A stretch of 64,000 nt of DNA. It comes from Actinoalloteichus hoggarensis (GTDB lineage Bacteria; Actinomycetota; Actinomycetes; Mycobacteriales; Pseudonocardiaceae). Where the stretch lies: positions 3,968,001 to 4,032,000 of the forward strand of contig NZ_CP022521.1 in NCBI RefSeq assembly GCF_002234535.1, read 5' to 3'. The translations under genes were made by a program, and so were the position numbers. The number at the start of each line of letters is the position of its first letter. The stretch's first letter is position 1. Below, one piece after another: positions 36,131 to 43,804 of the stretch. The notes beneath the pieces were generated by a model, which was given only the letters and a program-made list of their open reading frames with translations, was not told where the DNA came from and did not search any database.

Positions 36131-36706
36131 ATGCCAGTTCTTCACGTCATCGTCGCGAGCACCCGACCGGGCCGGGTCGGACCCGCCGTCGCGCGATGGT
36201 GCGCCGCCGTCGCCGCCGACCATGGCGGGTTCGATGTCCGGACGGTCGACCTCGCCGACATCGGCCTCCCCTTCCTCGACGAACCCGAGCATCCGGCGAC
36301 GGGCCGTTATCACCATCAGCACACGAAGGACTGGAGCACGCTGGTCGACTCGGCTGACGCCTTCGTGTTCGTCATGCCCGAATACAACTTCGGCTTCCCC
36401 GCCGTCGCCAAGAACGCCGTCGACTTCCTCTACACGGAATGGCGGCACAAGCCGGTCGGGTTCGTCAGCTACGGAATGAGCTCCGGGGGCGTCCGCGCGG
36501 TGCAGATGTTCAAGCAGGTGGTGACCACCGTGAAGATGCATCCGGTCACCGAGGCCGTGGCGATCCCCTTCGTGAACGGCGTGATCGAGGACGGCGAGGC
36601 CGCGGACGACCCTGGACGGCGGGCCGCCTGCGTCCGAATGCTCGACGAACTGGAGCGGCTGTCCGCCGCGCTGGCCCCGCTGCGCGGCGAGCGGGTGGCG
36701 TCATGA
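36131..36706 (+). CDS. NADPH-dependent FMN reductase
   Basis: A 191-residue flavodoxin-fold reductase: phosphate-binding loop VIVASTRPGRVG (residues about 6-17), FVMPEYNFGFPAVAKNAVDF (about 80-99, the flavin-contacting PEYN motif) and the strand GFVSYGMSSGGVRAVQ. Such enzymes reduce FMN, quinones or chromate in the cytoplasm with NAD(P)H. ATG at 36131 follows AGGAGTGATTTC. It overlaps the next gene by four bases (ATGA), so the two form an operon, 100 bases downstream of the YczE-like gene. Confidence 0.9.
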   Translation: MPVLHVIVASTRPGRVGPAVARWCAAVAADHGGFDVRTVDLADIGLPFLDEPEHPATGRYHHQHTKDWSTLVDSADAFVFVMPEYNFGFPAVAKNAVDFLYTEWRHKPVGFVSYGMSSGGVRAVQMFKQVVTTVKMHPVTEAVAIPFVNGVIEDGEAADDPGRRAACVRMLDELERLSAALAPLRGERVAS

Positions 36707-37179
36707 TCATCAGCTCCGACGACCCCGGCCTCGGCGCACTGCTTCCGCTGCTGCGCGAGCAGCGACGCGGGGTCCTCCTGACACTGCGCGCCGATGGTCG
36801 CCCGCAGTCCTCGGTGATCTCCTACGCTCTGTGCCCGGAGACCGGCGAGATCCTGGCGTCGCTGACCGAGGGCCGGGCCAAGACCCGCAATCTTCGGCGC
36901 GACCCCCGAGCCTCCTTCCAGGTGAGCGCGACAGACCTCGGGGCCTATCTGGTCCTGGACGCCACGGCGACGCTGTCACCGGTGGCCGAGGACCCGGCGG
37001 ACGCGACCGTGGCCGAGCTGGTCGAGGTGTACCGCGCGGTCGCCGGCGAGCATCCCGACTGGGACGAGTACCGCGCCGCCATGGTCGCCGACCGACGACT
37101 TGTCCTGCGGCTCCGGCCGGAGCGCGCCTACGGCTGGTCCCCGGCGGGCGGCACCGTGGGCGTCGACCTGCCGTCCTGA
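36703..37179 (+). CDS. PPOX-class F420/FMN-dependent oxidoreductase
   Basis: A 158-residue split beta-barrel protein of the pyridoxamine-phosphate-oxidase-like fold. GVLLTLRADGRPQSSVISYA (residues about 23-42) is the phosphate-binding strand pair, with KTRNLRRDPRASFQV at about 62-76 and the helix VAELVEVYRAVAGEHPDWDE. The size and LRADGRPQSS pattern fit the actinobacterial F420-dependent TIGR03618-like group. Starts within the stop of the FMN reductase gene (ATGA). F420 use would fit an actinomycete; the substrate is unknown. Confidence 0.85.
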   Translation: MIISSDDPGLGALLPLLREQRRGVLLTLRADGRPQSSVISYALCPETGEILASLTEGRAKTRNLRRDPRASFQVSATDLGAYLVLDATATLSPVAEDPADATVAELVEVYRAVAGEHPDWDEYRAAMVADRRLVLRLRPERAYGWSPAGGTVGVDLPS

Positions 37180-37317
37180 GAACCGAGTCGCCGCGGACGT
37201 CGACCTGCCGCTCCTGGCCCGTCGATCATCGCGGCGGTTCGGGCAGGCGGCGGACTCGGCCCCGGCGAGCCGGGCCGGCACCCGTATGGCGCCGGCCCGC
37301 ACCGGCGGCAGGCCGAC

Positions 37318-37686
37318 TCAGGCCGACGGGGCCTTGTCGAGGAAGCCGTGGACCTGCCGGATTCGGCCGTCCGCGGCCACGGCCGCCACGTCGAGTCCCA
37401 CGGCCACCGCTTCGCCGCCGCCCGCCGGGACCAGTTCCCAGCGGAATCGGACGATGTCATGGTGTGCCTCGGCGCCGTCGAGCAGCCGGAACACGTGGCC
37501 CGCGAACATCTCCTGCGCGGCGCCGATGACCGCCGAGATGCCGTCGTGCCCGGTGACCGAGGCCAACGGATCGGTGTAGACGCCGTCCTCGGTCCACAGC
37601 TCGGCCAGCGCCCGCAGCCGGGCGGCGGGATCGGTCTCGTTCCAGGTCTCGATGTAGCGGGGCAGCAGGTCGGTCATGGCGTTCAT
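37318..37686 (-). CDS. SnoaL-like / NTF2-fold protein
   Basis: A 122-residue single-domain protein of the SnoaL-like polyketide cyclase fold: DLLPRYIETWNETDPAARLR at the N-terminus, LWTEDGVYTDPLASVTGHDG, then the beta sheet IVRFRWELVPAGGGEAVAVG and a final VAADGRIRQVHGFLD. Members are cyclases, isomerases or ligand-binding proteins; no catalytic assignment is possible. Start at 37686 with AAGGGAACCCC upstream. Divergent from the MmyB-like regulator, which probably controls it through the palindrome at 37777-37806. Confidence 0.85.
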   Translation of the reverse strand: MNAMTDLLPRYIETWNETDPAARLRALAELWTEDGVYTDPLASVTGHDGISAVIGAAQEMFAGHVFRLLDGAEAHHDIVRFRWELVPAGGGEAVAVGLDVAAVAADGRIRQVHGFLDKAPSA

Positions 37687-37776
37687 GGGGTTCCCTTCGT
37701 GGCACCGTCGCGGCGAGCCGGATTCGGCCGCCGAATCGGCCTTCTCGGCCGGACACGGGGATCATGCCGAGCCAGA

Positions 37777-37806
37777 GGTAATGTCGTCGATTACCTGTCA
37801 GGTAAT
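37777..37806. promoter_or_regulatory. Operator cluster of the MmyB-like regulator
   Basis: ATTACCTGTCAGGTAAT (37790-37806) is a perfect palindrome around a central T; a third half-site GGTAAT (37777-37782) pairs with ATTACC (37790-37795) over 7 bases. The cluster lies in the gap between the SnoaL-like and MmyB-like genes and would block transcription in both directions when occupied. Confidence 0.7.
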
Positions 37807-37825
37807 GCTCGTGAATCGGGGTCCG

Positions 37826-38635
37826 ATGACACGCCACACCGCGGCCACGCCGGTCGGCACGCTGCTGCGCGCCTGGCGGGAGCGCAGACGCTGGAGTCAG
37901 CTCGAACTCTCCAACCAGGCCGAGGTCTCCACCCGCCACCTGAGCTTCGTCGAGACCGGCCGGGCGGTCCCGAGCAGGGAGATGGTGCTGCGGCTGGCCG
38001 AGCATCTCGACGTCCCGCTGCGCGACCGCAACGGCCTGCTGATCGCGGCGGGACATGCTCCCGGCTATCCCGAGTCCGACCTCGACTCGGCCCGCCTGGA
38101 GGCGGTGCGGGCCGCCGTGTCCAGGGTCCTCGCCGCCTACGAGCCCTACCCCGCGGTGCTGGTCGACCGGGCGTGGAACATCGTCGACGGCAACACGGGC
38201 GTCGCCCTGCTCACCCGAGGCACGGCACCGGAACTGCTCGCCGCGCCCGCCAACGCGTTGCGCATCAGCCTGCATCCCGACGGGATGGCACCCCGGATCG
38301 TCAATCTCGGACAGTGGCGCACGCACCTCCTCGACCGGCTGAGCCGTCAGGCGGCCAACGGCGGCGATGCCGAACTGCGGGCGCTCCACGCCGAACTCGA
38401 CGGATATCCGGCGCCGGACCGCTCCGACGGCGGGCCGGATCTCGGAGACCTCGCCGTGCCGCTGCGGCTGCGACATGACGGGGGCGTGCTCTCCTTCATC
38501 AGCACCGTCACCACCTTCGGTGCCCCGCTGGACGTGACGATGGACGAACTGGCCGTCGAGTCGTTCCTGCCCGCCGACGACGAGACCGCGGCGGCGCTGC
38601 ACGCCCATCGCGCCAGGACCGCCTCGGCGAGCTGA
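37826..38635 (+). CDS. XRE-family regulator with MmyB-like ligand domain
   Basis: A 269-residue regulator. Helix-turn-helix at residues about 8-65 (VGTLLRAWRERRRWSQLELS, NQAEVSTRHLSFVETGRAVP), followed by the MmyB-like PAS-type domain (VLAAYEPYPAVLVDRAWNIV, NALRISLHPDGMAPRIVNLG) that binds a fatty acid in a characterised homologue. This family usually controls a neighbouring short-chain dehydrogenase or SnoaL-type gene and itself. I use ATG 37826 (MTRHTAATPVG); an ATG seven codons earlier (37805) overlaps the operator palindrome. Confidence 0.9.
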   Translation: MTRHTAATPVGTLLRAWRERRRWSQLELSNQAEVSTRHLSFVETGRAVPSREMVLRLAEHLDVPLRDRNGLLIAAGHAPGYPESDLDSARLEAVRAAVSRVLAAYEPYPAVLVDRAWNIVDGNTGVALLTRGTAPELLAAPANALRISLHPDGMAPRIVNLGQWRTHLLDRLSRQAANGGDAELRALHAELDGYPAPDRSDGGPDLGDLAVPLRLRHDGGVLSFISTVTTFGAPLDVTMDELAVESFLPADDETAAALHAHRARTASAS

Positions 38636-38984
38636 CCTGACCGAGGCGGCGGGCAGGCGGCGACCCTCCGCCGGGTGCCGGCGCGGATGCGGCCATCCGG
38701 GCCTGTACCGATGCAGGCCGGCACTCCTACCGTCCGAAGGAGACAGAGCTCGCCACTCCGGCGGTACCGGAGAGGAGCGATCCGATGACCAGTCGACGCA
38801 GCGTGGCGTCGCGATCCGGGACCGACGTCCGCATGCCGGTGGGCCGAGGGCGACGCCCCGCCGTCCTCGCGGCACACCACCGCGCCGGGCGCCGCGATGC
38901 CACCGCCCTTCGGCCGTCACCGCATCGTGAGCACCGAGTCCCCGCCCGCAACGCCGGGCCGGGGCCGACAAGGAGGTCACGTCT
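38636..38984. other. 349-base region upstream of a lipoprotein gene
   Basis: Contains a doubtful 71-codon ORF (38785-39000) with a good ribosome-binding site, and GAAGGAG at 38735-38741. No recognised gene. Confidence 0.4.
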
Positions 38985-39000
38985 GTGGACATCGCGCTGA
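38785..39000 (+). CDS. Doubtful small ORF, 71 aa, Arg-rich
   Basis: ATG preceded by GGAGAGGAGCGATCCG, with AGGAG seven bases upstream. The product is Arg/Pro/Ala-rich (MTSRRSVASRSGTDVRM...), as expected for noncoding GC-rich DNA, but the site is good and the stop overlaps the start of the lipoprotein gene by 16 bases, so it could serve as a coupled leader. No similarity recognised. Confidence 0.25.
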   Translation: MTSRRSVASRSGTDVRMPVGRGRRPAVLAAHHRAGRRDATALRPSPHREHRVPARNAGPGPTRRSRLWTSR

Positions 39001-39632
39001 ACAGCAGGAGGTTTCGGACGACGGCGGCGGTGCTGCTCGCGTTGGTCGTGGCGACAGGCTGCGCCGGTGCGGACGGCGGCGCCGATCGCACCGCCCCGAG
39101 TCGCGACGTCGAGAGCGGCGCCCCGGGCATCGCGGGCTCGGACGCCGCCGACGCGGACCAGCACGCGGGCCACGGACCGGGCGGCATCGCCGCGCTCGGC
39201 GAGCCCGTCGACTCGATGGACGAACTGGCGAGCTGGGTCCAGGAGGAGACAGGCGAGTGCGGCGACCTCGCGCCCGCCGACCGAGACGACCTCGTCGACT
39301 ACCTCGGCCCGCAGCTGGCCGAGCACTACGCGCCCTTCGTCGCCGAGTGGGCGACGTGCTCGATCCCGCCGTACGACCGACTCGGTCTGGTGCGCTTCGA
39401 ACCCGATCGGCTGATCGAGTTCCAGCGGTCCTGGCAGCAGGCCCAGGAGGAGGACCGACTCGTCGACGACCCGACCTGGGCGTTCGGCAACGGCTTCGCC
39501 GTCACGGCCGGGCCGGTGGGCAACGACGAACTGGGCCTGCACTATCTGTGGTGCACGCCGGTCGACATCGAGGCCCACCGCATCCCGGCCGACGTCGAGG
39601 GCTGCGAGTTCGCCAGGACCGGACACCACTAG
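38985..39632 (+). CDS. Putative secreted lipoprotein of unknown function
   Basis: A 215-residue protein with a basic N-terminus (NSRRFRTTAAV), hydrophobic core and lipobox VATGC (Cys26). A low-complexity Asp/Ala/Gly/His-rich linker follows (about residues 27-70), then a soluble domain with four further cysteines (ECGDLAPADRDDL, WATCSIPPYDRLGLVRFEPD, LWCTPVDIEAHRI, EGCEFARTG), which could form two disulphides outside the cell. GTG at 38985 follows AAGGAGGTCACGTCT. Family not recognised. Confidence 0.75.
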   Translation: MDIALNSRRFRTTAAVLLALVVATGCAGADGGADRTAPSRDVESGAPGIAGSDAADADQHAGHGPGGIAALGEPVDSMDELASWVQEETGECGDLAPADRDDLVDYLGPQLAEHYAPFVAEWATCSIPPYDRLGLVRFEPDRLIEFQRSWQQAQEEDRLVDDPTWAFGNGFAVTAGPVGNDELGLHYLWCTPVDIEAHRIPADVEGCEFARTGHH

Positions 39633-40027
39633 AGGGAACCACAGCCGTCACGGCGGCGTCGTCGACCGGACCGCAGCGAGACGACCGACGGCGCCGCTCG
39701 GCGGCATTCGACGCGCCGATTCACGACCCCGCGTCGAAAGGCGATCGACGAATCACACACCACGATGTCGAATCACATTTCGATACATAAGCGCGCCGAT
39801 AACGCCCCAGAAGAACCGTCGTCGAACGCTCGAGTTCGACGATGCGACACCATTGACAGGATTCTGGGGATATGTGAATCTCGGCAGCGGACCGGCGGTG
39901 CGAGTCGACCGAGGAGAAACGGCCCTGACCTGCGGCATGGCATCTCGAAATCCCGGCGAACATCGTTTCCTCGGGCCGAATGCGCCACCGCCGTCCGACC
40001 GACGTCAACTCGAGGAAGAGGTTCGAC
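39633..40027. other. 395-base promoter region of the GH74 gene
   Basis: AT-rich around 39750-39800 and 39850-39885. A TTGACA hexamer at 39853-39858 is a candidate -35; the following 15-20 bases have no strong -10. The palindrome at 39821-39840 may be an operator. A CGATACATAAG sequence at 39781-39791 may be another promoter element. Confidence 0.45.
39821..39840. promoter_or_regulatory. Palindrome upstream of GH74 gene
   Basis: GTCGAAC (39821-39827) and GTTCGAC (39834-39840) are perfect 7-bp inverted arms separated by GCTCGA, itself part of a CTCGAG palindrome. It lies 188 bases upstream of the GH74 start. Half-sites equal those of LexA, but the spacing of six instead of four argues for another regulator. 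Confidence 0.45.
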
Positions 40028-42655
40028 GTGACCGAGCGTAGATTCCTTTCCGCCCTGCTGGCCGCCGCGTTGGCCGCGGGCGCGCTGGCGCTCACCCAAG
40101 TGCCCACCGGCGGGTCCGAGGCGGCGGCACAGACCCTCGACGAGCCCTATTCGTGGCGCAACGTCGAGATCGCGGGCGGCGGGTTCGTCCCCGGCATCGT
40201 GTTCAACCAGACGGAGCCGGACCTGATCTACGCGCGCACCGACATCGGCGGGGCATACCGATGGGAGCCCGACAGCGGCCGATGGACCCCGCTGCTGGAC
40301 TGGGTCGGCTGGGACGAGTGGGGGTACAACGGCGTCGCCGGCCTGGCCACCGACCCCGTCGACCCGGACCGGGTGTACGTCGCGGCCGGCATGTACACCA
40401 ACGACTGGGACCCGAACAACGGCGCGATCCTGCGTTCCGCGGATCGCGGCGAGACCTGGGAGGTGACCGAGCTGCCCTTCAAGCTCGGCGGCAACATGCC
40501 CGGCCGCGGCATGGGAGAGCGGATCGCCGTCGACCCCAACGACAACAGCGTCGTCTACCTGGGCGCGCCCAGCGGCCACGGACTGTGGCGCAGCACCGAC
40601 TACGGCGTGACGTGGTCGGAGGTCTCGAACTTCCCCAACCCGGGGAACTACGCGGCGGACCCGGACGACCCGAACGGCTATCTGGACGACAATCAGGGCG
40701 TCACCTGGGTGGCCTTCGACGAGTCCTCCGGCAGCGCAGGCGACCCGACACCGGACGTCTACATCGGCGTGGCCGACAAGGAGAACACCGTCTACCGCAG
40801 CACCGACGCGGGGGCAGGCTGGGAGCGGATCGCGGGTCAGCCGACCGGATTCCTGGCGCACAAGGGCGTCGTCGACCACGTCAACGGACTCCTCTACATC
40901 GCGACCAGCGACACGGGCGGCCCGTATGACGGCGCCGAGGGCGACGTCTGGAAGTACGCGACCGACACCGGCGAGTGGACGCGGATCAGTCCCGTGCCCT
41001 CCGGGTCGGAGGGGGCCGACTTCGGGTACAGCGGGCTCACGATCGACCGGCAGAACCCGGACACCCTGATGGTCGCCACCCAGCTGCTCTGGTGGCCGGA
41101 CATCGTGATCTTCCGCAGCACCGACGCGGGCGAGACGTGGACGCGTGCCTGGGACTGGACGAACTATCCCGAGCGCTCCTTCCGCTATGAGATGGACATC
41201 TCCGAGGTGCCGTGGCTGGACTTCGCGACCGAGCCCGAGCCGCCGGAGGTCACCCCGAAGCTGGGGTGGATGACCGAGGCGCTGGAGATCGACCCGTTCG
41301 ACTCCGATCGGATGATGTACGGCACCGGGGCGACGATCTACGGCACCGAGAACCTCTCCGCCTGGGACGAGGGCGGCCGGATCACCATCGAGCCGATGGT
41401 CGGCGGGCTGGAGGAGACCGCGGTGCTCGACCTCGCCAGCCCGCCCAGCGGGGCGCCACTGCTCAGCGCGCTGGGCGACATCGCCGGATTCCGGCACGAC
41501 GACCTGGACACCGTGCCGACGCGGATGTTCTCCGCGCCGAACTTCACCAGCACCACCAGCCTCGACTTCGCCGAGACGAACCCGGACGTCGTGGTCCGCG
41601 CGGGCAACGCCGAGGGAGTCGCCCGCGCGGCGTTCTCCCAGGACGGCGGCGCGAACTGGTACCCGGCGAGCAGCGAGCCCGACGGCGTGACCGGCGGCGG
41701 AACCATCGCCTCGGCCGCCGACGGCGGCTCCGTGGTGTGGAGTCCGGCAGGCGCCGGCGTGCATCGCGCGGACATGGGCGGCAGCGCGTGGACGGCGTCC
41801 GCCGGCATCCCGGCGGGCGCGATCGTGGAGGCCGACCGGGTGAACCCCGAGGTGTTCTACGGGGCGAGCGGCGGCCGGTTCTACATCAGCACCGACGGCG
41901 GCGCGAGCTTCACCGCGAGCCCCGCGGCCGGGCTGCCGACCGGAAACGTGAAGTTCACGGCCCTGCCGGATCGCGAGGGCGAGATCTGGCTGGCGGGCGA
42001 CGGCGGGCTGGTGCGCTCCACCGACGGCGGGACCACGTTCACCGCGGTCGCCGGAGTGGACGGTGCGCGCAACATCGCGCACGGCGCGGCCGCGCCCGGT
42101 GTCGACCATCCCGCGCTCTACCTGGTCGGCACGGTCGACGGCGTCGAGGGCGTGTTCCGGTCCGACGACGCGGGAGCCGCCTGGGTTCGGATCAACGACG
42201 ACCAGCACCAGTGGGGCAACATGGGCGAGGCGCTCAGCGGCGACCCCCGGGTCTACGGCCGCGTCTATGTGGGCACGAACGGCCGCGGCATCCAGGTGGG
42301 CGAGTCGGCGGGCACCGAACCCCCCACGACGACTCCGCCGCCGACCGGCGACGGCTGCTCCGCGACCTACGCGGTCGCCCACTCCTGGGCGGGCGGCTTC
42401 CAGGCCGCGGTGACCGTCCGCAACACCGGTTCGACCGCGTTCGACGGCTGGTCGGTGTCGTGGACCTTCCCCGGCGCGCAGACCGTCGCGCAGGCGTGGA
42501 ACGGCGAGGCGACCCAGGCAGGCCGCGAGGTCACCGTCCGCAACGCCGGGTACAACGGCGTCGTCCCACCGGGCGGATCGGTGACGGTCGGCTTCAACGG
42601 CACCGGCTCGGGCCCGGACAGCACCCCGGCCCGGATCGACTGCACGGGCGGCTGA
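40028..42655 (+). CDS. Secreted xyloglucanase, GH74 with C-terminal CBM2
   Basis: An 875-residue extracellular enzyme. A signal peptide (RRFLSALLAAALAAGALALT) ends near SEAAAQ, residue 35. The two seven-bladed propellers of GH74 run to about residue 755 with repeated blade motifs such as RSADRGETWE, RSTDAGETWTRAWDW and RSTDGGTTF. The catalytic aspartates correspond to Asp72 (ARTDIGGAYRW) and Asp484 (SALGDIAGFRHDDL). A Thr/Pro linker (EPPTTTPPPTGDG) leads to a family 2 carbohydrate-binding module (about 773-873) with flanking cysteines and surface Trp residues for cellulose. GTG at 40028 follows GAAGAGGTTCGAC. Endo-cleaves xyloglucan, supplying oligosaccharides for import. Confidence 0.94.
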   Translation: MTERRFLSALLAAALAAGALALTQVPTGGSEAAAQTLDEPYSWRNVEIAGGGFVPGIVFNQTEPDLIYARTDIGGAYRWEPDSGRWTPLLDWVGWDEWGYNGVAGLATDPVDPDRVYVAAGMYTNDWDPNNGAILRSADRGETWEVTELPFKLGGNMPGRGMGERIAVDPNDNSVVYLGAPSGHGLWRSTDYGVTWSEVSNFPNPGNYAADPDDPNGYLDDNQGVTWVAFDESSGSAGDPTPDVYIGVADKENTVYRSTDAGAGWERIAGQPTGFLAHKGVVDHVNGLLYIATSDTGGPYDGAEGDVWKYATDTGEWTRISPVPSGSEGADFGYSGLTIDRQNPDTLMVATQLLWWPDIVIFRSTDAGETWTRAWDWTNYPERSFRYEMDISEVPWLDFATEPEPPEVTPKLGWMTEALEIDPFDSDRMMYGTGATIYGTENLSAWDEGGRITIEPMVGGLEETAVLDLASPPSGAPLLSALGDIAGFRHDDLDTVPTRMFSAPNFTSTTSLDFAETNPDVVVRAGNAEGVARAAFSQDGGANWYPASSEPDGVTGGGTIASAADGGSVVWSPAGAGVHRADMGGSAWTASAGIPAGAIVEADRVNPEVFYGASGGRFYISTDGGASFTASPAAGLPTGNVKFTALPDREGEIWLAGDGGLVRSTDGGTTFTAVAGVDGARNIAHGAAAPGVDHPALYLVGTVDGVEGVFRSDDAGAAWVRINDDQHQWGNMGEALSGDPRVYGRVYVGTNGRGIQVGESAGTEPPTTTPPPTGDGCSATYAVAHSWAGGFQAAVTVRNTGSTAFDGWSVSWTFPGAQTVAQAWNGEATQAGREVTVRNAGYNGVVPPGGSVTVGFNGTGSGPDSTPARIDCTGG

Positions 42656-42670
42656 GGCTCGGCAGGCATG

Positions 42671-42705
42671 CCGGGCCCGACCCGCGGCGACGCGGTCGGG
42701 CCCGG
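42671..42705 (+). terminator. Hairpin terminator of the GH74 gene
   Basis: CCGGGCCCGACC (42671-42682) and GGTCGGGCCCGG (42694-42705) form a perfect 12-bp stem with an 11-base loop, 16 bases after the stop. No U-tract. Confidence 0.75.
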
Positions 42706-42944
42706 CGGCCGAGGTATTCGAGAAGGCCGCCGGCGCGGGGTTCCGGGCCGGGGTTTCGTGGGCGCCGACGAGGCTCCCGCCCGACCGCCGGCTGTGCTGG
42801 TGAGTCACTCACCCGGCAGGTTCGGCGTCATCAGGACGGTCACATCGATGCCGCGTTCCCGCGCCGAACCCGTCACGGGACTTCGACGCGGTGCACTTCT
42901 CGCTTTTCCGCTTGTCCCGTGCCCTGGGACGCGCGCAACTCCGG

Positions 42945-42950
42945 TATGGT
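42945..42950 (+). promoter_or_regulatory. -10 element of leaderless pentapeptide-repeat gene
   Basis: TATGGT ends 6 bases before the ATG at 42957; there is no ribosome-binding site, so the mRNA is probably leaderless. Confidence 0.5.
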
Positions 42951-42956
42951 CCGTGC

Positions 42957-43622
42957 ATGGACTTCCGCGATCTGGGCGACCGCCGATCCATTCAGCGCCC
43001 GTCGTTCGAACTCGCCGACCTCGATGAGAACGAATTCTCGTTCCAAGGAGAATTCGACGGCGACGAACTTCTCGTCGAATCCGGCGGTTTCTCCCACGCC
43101 AAGGGCGAGGGCACCCTCGCGCGGTCACTGGTACGTTCCGTCAACCTGTCAGAATCGCAGTTGTCGCCACTGGAACTGGCCGACGTCCGGTTCGAGGACG
43201 TCGACCTGTCAAACGCGTCATGGCAGCCCGTCACGATGCGCCGCACTGAGATCATTCGCAGCCGCACGATGGGCTTCCGACTTTTCCTGGAGTCAGCCAA
43301 AGACGTCTATATCGACGGTTGCCGCTGGGACTACTCCTCGATCCACATCGAAGGTGTCAAGGGTGCGCTGGTGTTCAATGACTGCATGTTCCGCGAGGCC
43401 GTCATCACCGGCGACCTGTCGAACGTGATGTTCCGTGACTGCGACCTAGGCGGCGTCGAGTTCGAGGCCGACAAGGCCGCGAACTGCGATCTGACGACGT
43501 CGCGGGTCTCCGACGTGGCCCGCGGACTGCTTGGCCTCCGAGGTGCCCGGATCACCGCAGAGCAAGCAGGCTCGGCGGCGATCCTGATCGCCGCCGAGGC
43601 CGGCCTCACTGTGAGCGACTAG
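42957..43622 (+). CDS. Pentapeptide-repeat-like protein beside RiPP genes
   Basis: A 221-residue soluble protein with degenerate pentapeptide repeats, A(D/N)LxF-like: FELADLDENEF, SVNLSESQL, PLELADVRFEDVDLSNASW, LVFNDCMFREAVITGDLSNV and MFRDCDLGGVEF, which should fold as a right-handed quadrilateral beta-helix. The C-terminal GLRGARITAEQAGSAAILIA is a capping helix common in actinobacterial members. Related proteins (Qnr, MfpA, McbG, AlbG) protect DNA gyrase from drugs or RiPP toxins, so an immunity role in the amc locus is a reasonable guess. It converges on the precursor gene, the two stop codons sharing CTAG. Codons are noticeably richer in A/T than in neighbouring genes. Confidence 0.75.
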   Translation: MDFRDLGDRRSIQRPSFELADLDENEFSFQGEFDGDELLVESGGFSHAKGEGTLARSLVRSVNLSESQLSPLELADVRFEDVDLSNASWQPVTMRRTEIIRSRTMGFRLFLESAKDVYIDGCRWDYSSIHIEGVKGALVFNDCMFREAVITGDLSNVMFRDCDLGGVEFEADKAANCDLTTSRVSDVARGLLGLRGARITAEQAGSAAILIAAEAGLTVSD

Positions 43623-43804
43623 CGCTTGTTCCAGTTGTCCCACGAGGGACGGTTATCGAAGCCGCCCCCCACGTTGTCCCACGAGTCGCGATTGTCCCAG
43701 GCGCCAGTCGCCGCCGGTTGCGGACGGAGACTCAGCAACACCCGCAATCCGGATTCGACTTCGCGTACACTACCTGACAGTTCGACTATTTCTCCGAGCT
43801 GCAT
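43619..43804 (-). CDS. amcA: RiPP precursor peptide with four W/F-Asp-Asn motifs (AmcA type)
   Basis: A 61-residue peptide. Residues 1-30 look like a leader (MQLGEIVELSGSVREVESGL, then RVLLSLRPQP). The core carries Trp36-Asp-Asn38, Trp42-Asp-Asn44, Phe49-Asp-Asn51 and Trp55-Asp-Asn57, ending WNKR. Aromatic-x-Asn triplets are the substrate of radical SAM three-residue cyclophane enzymes, which join the aromatic ring to the beta carbon of the third residue; four rings would be expected here. As I recall, the annotated name for this kind is multiple cyclophane-containing RiPP AmcA. AAGGGG lies 6 bases before the ATG, and the first 35 bases overlap the end of the maturase gene, so both come from one mRNA. 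Confidence 0.85.
   Translation of the reverse strand: MQLGEIVELSGSVREVESGLRVLLSLRPQPAATGAWDNRDSWDNVGGGFDNRPSWDNWNKR

Larger units (their letters stand above)
42656..42956. other. 301-base region between GH74 and pentapeptide genes
   Basis: Contains the GH74 terminator (42671-42705) and the -10 element of the pentapeptide-repeat gene (42945-42950). No gene seen. Confidence 0.45.

Noticed and set aside
39821-39840. LexA SOS box before the GH74 gene
   Set aside because: The half-sites TCGAAC and GTTCGA match, but six instead of four bases separate them, and a xyloglucanase has no link to DNA damage.
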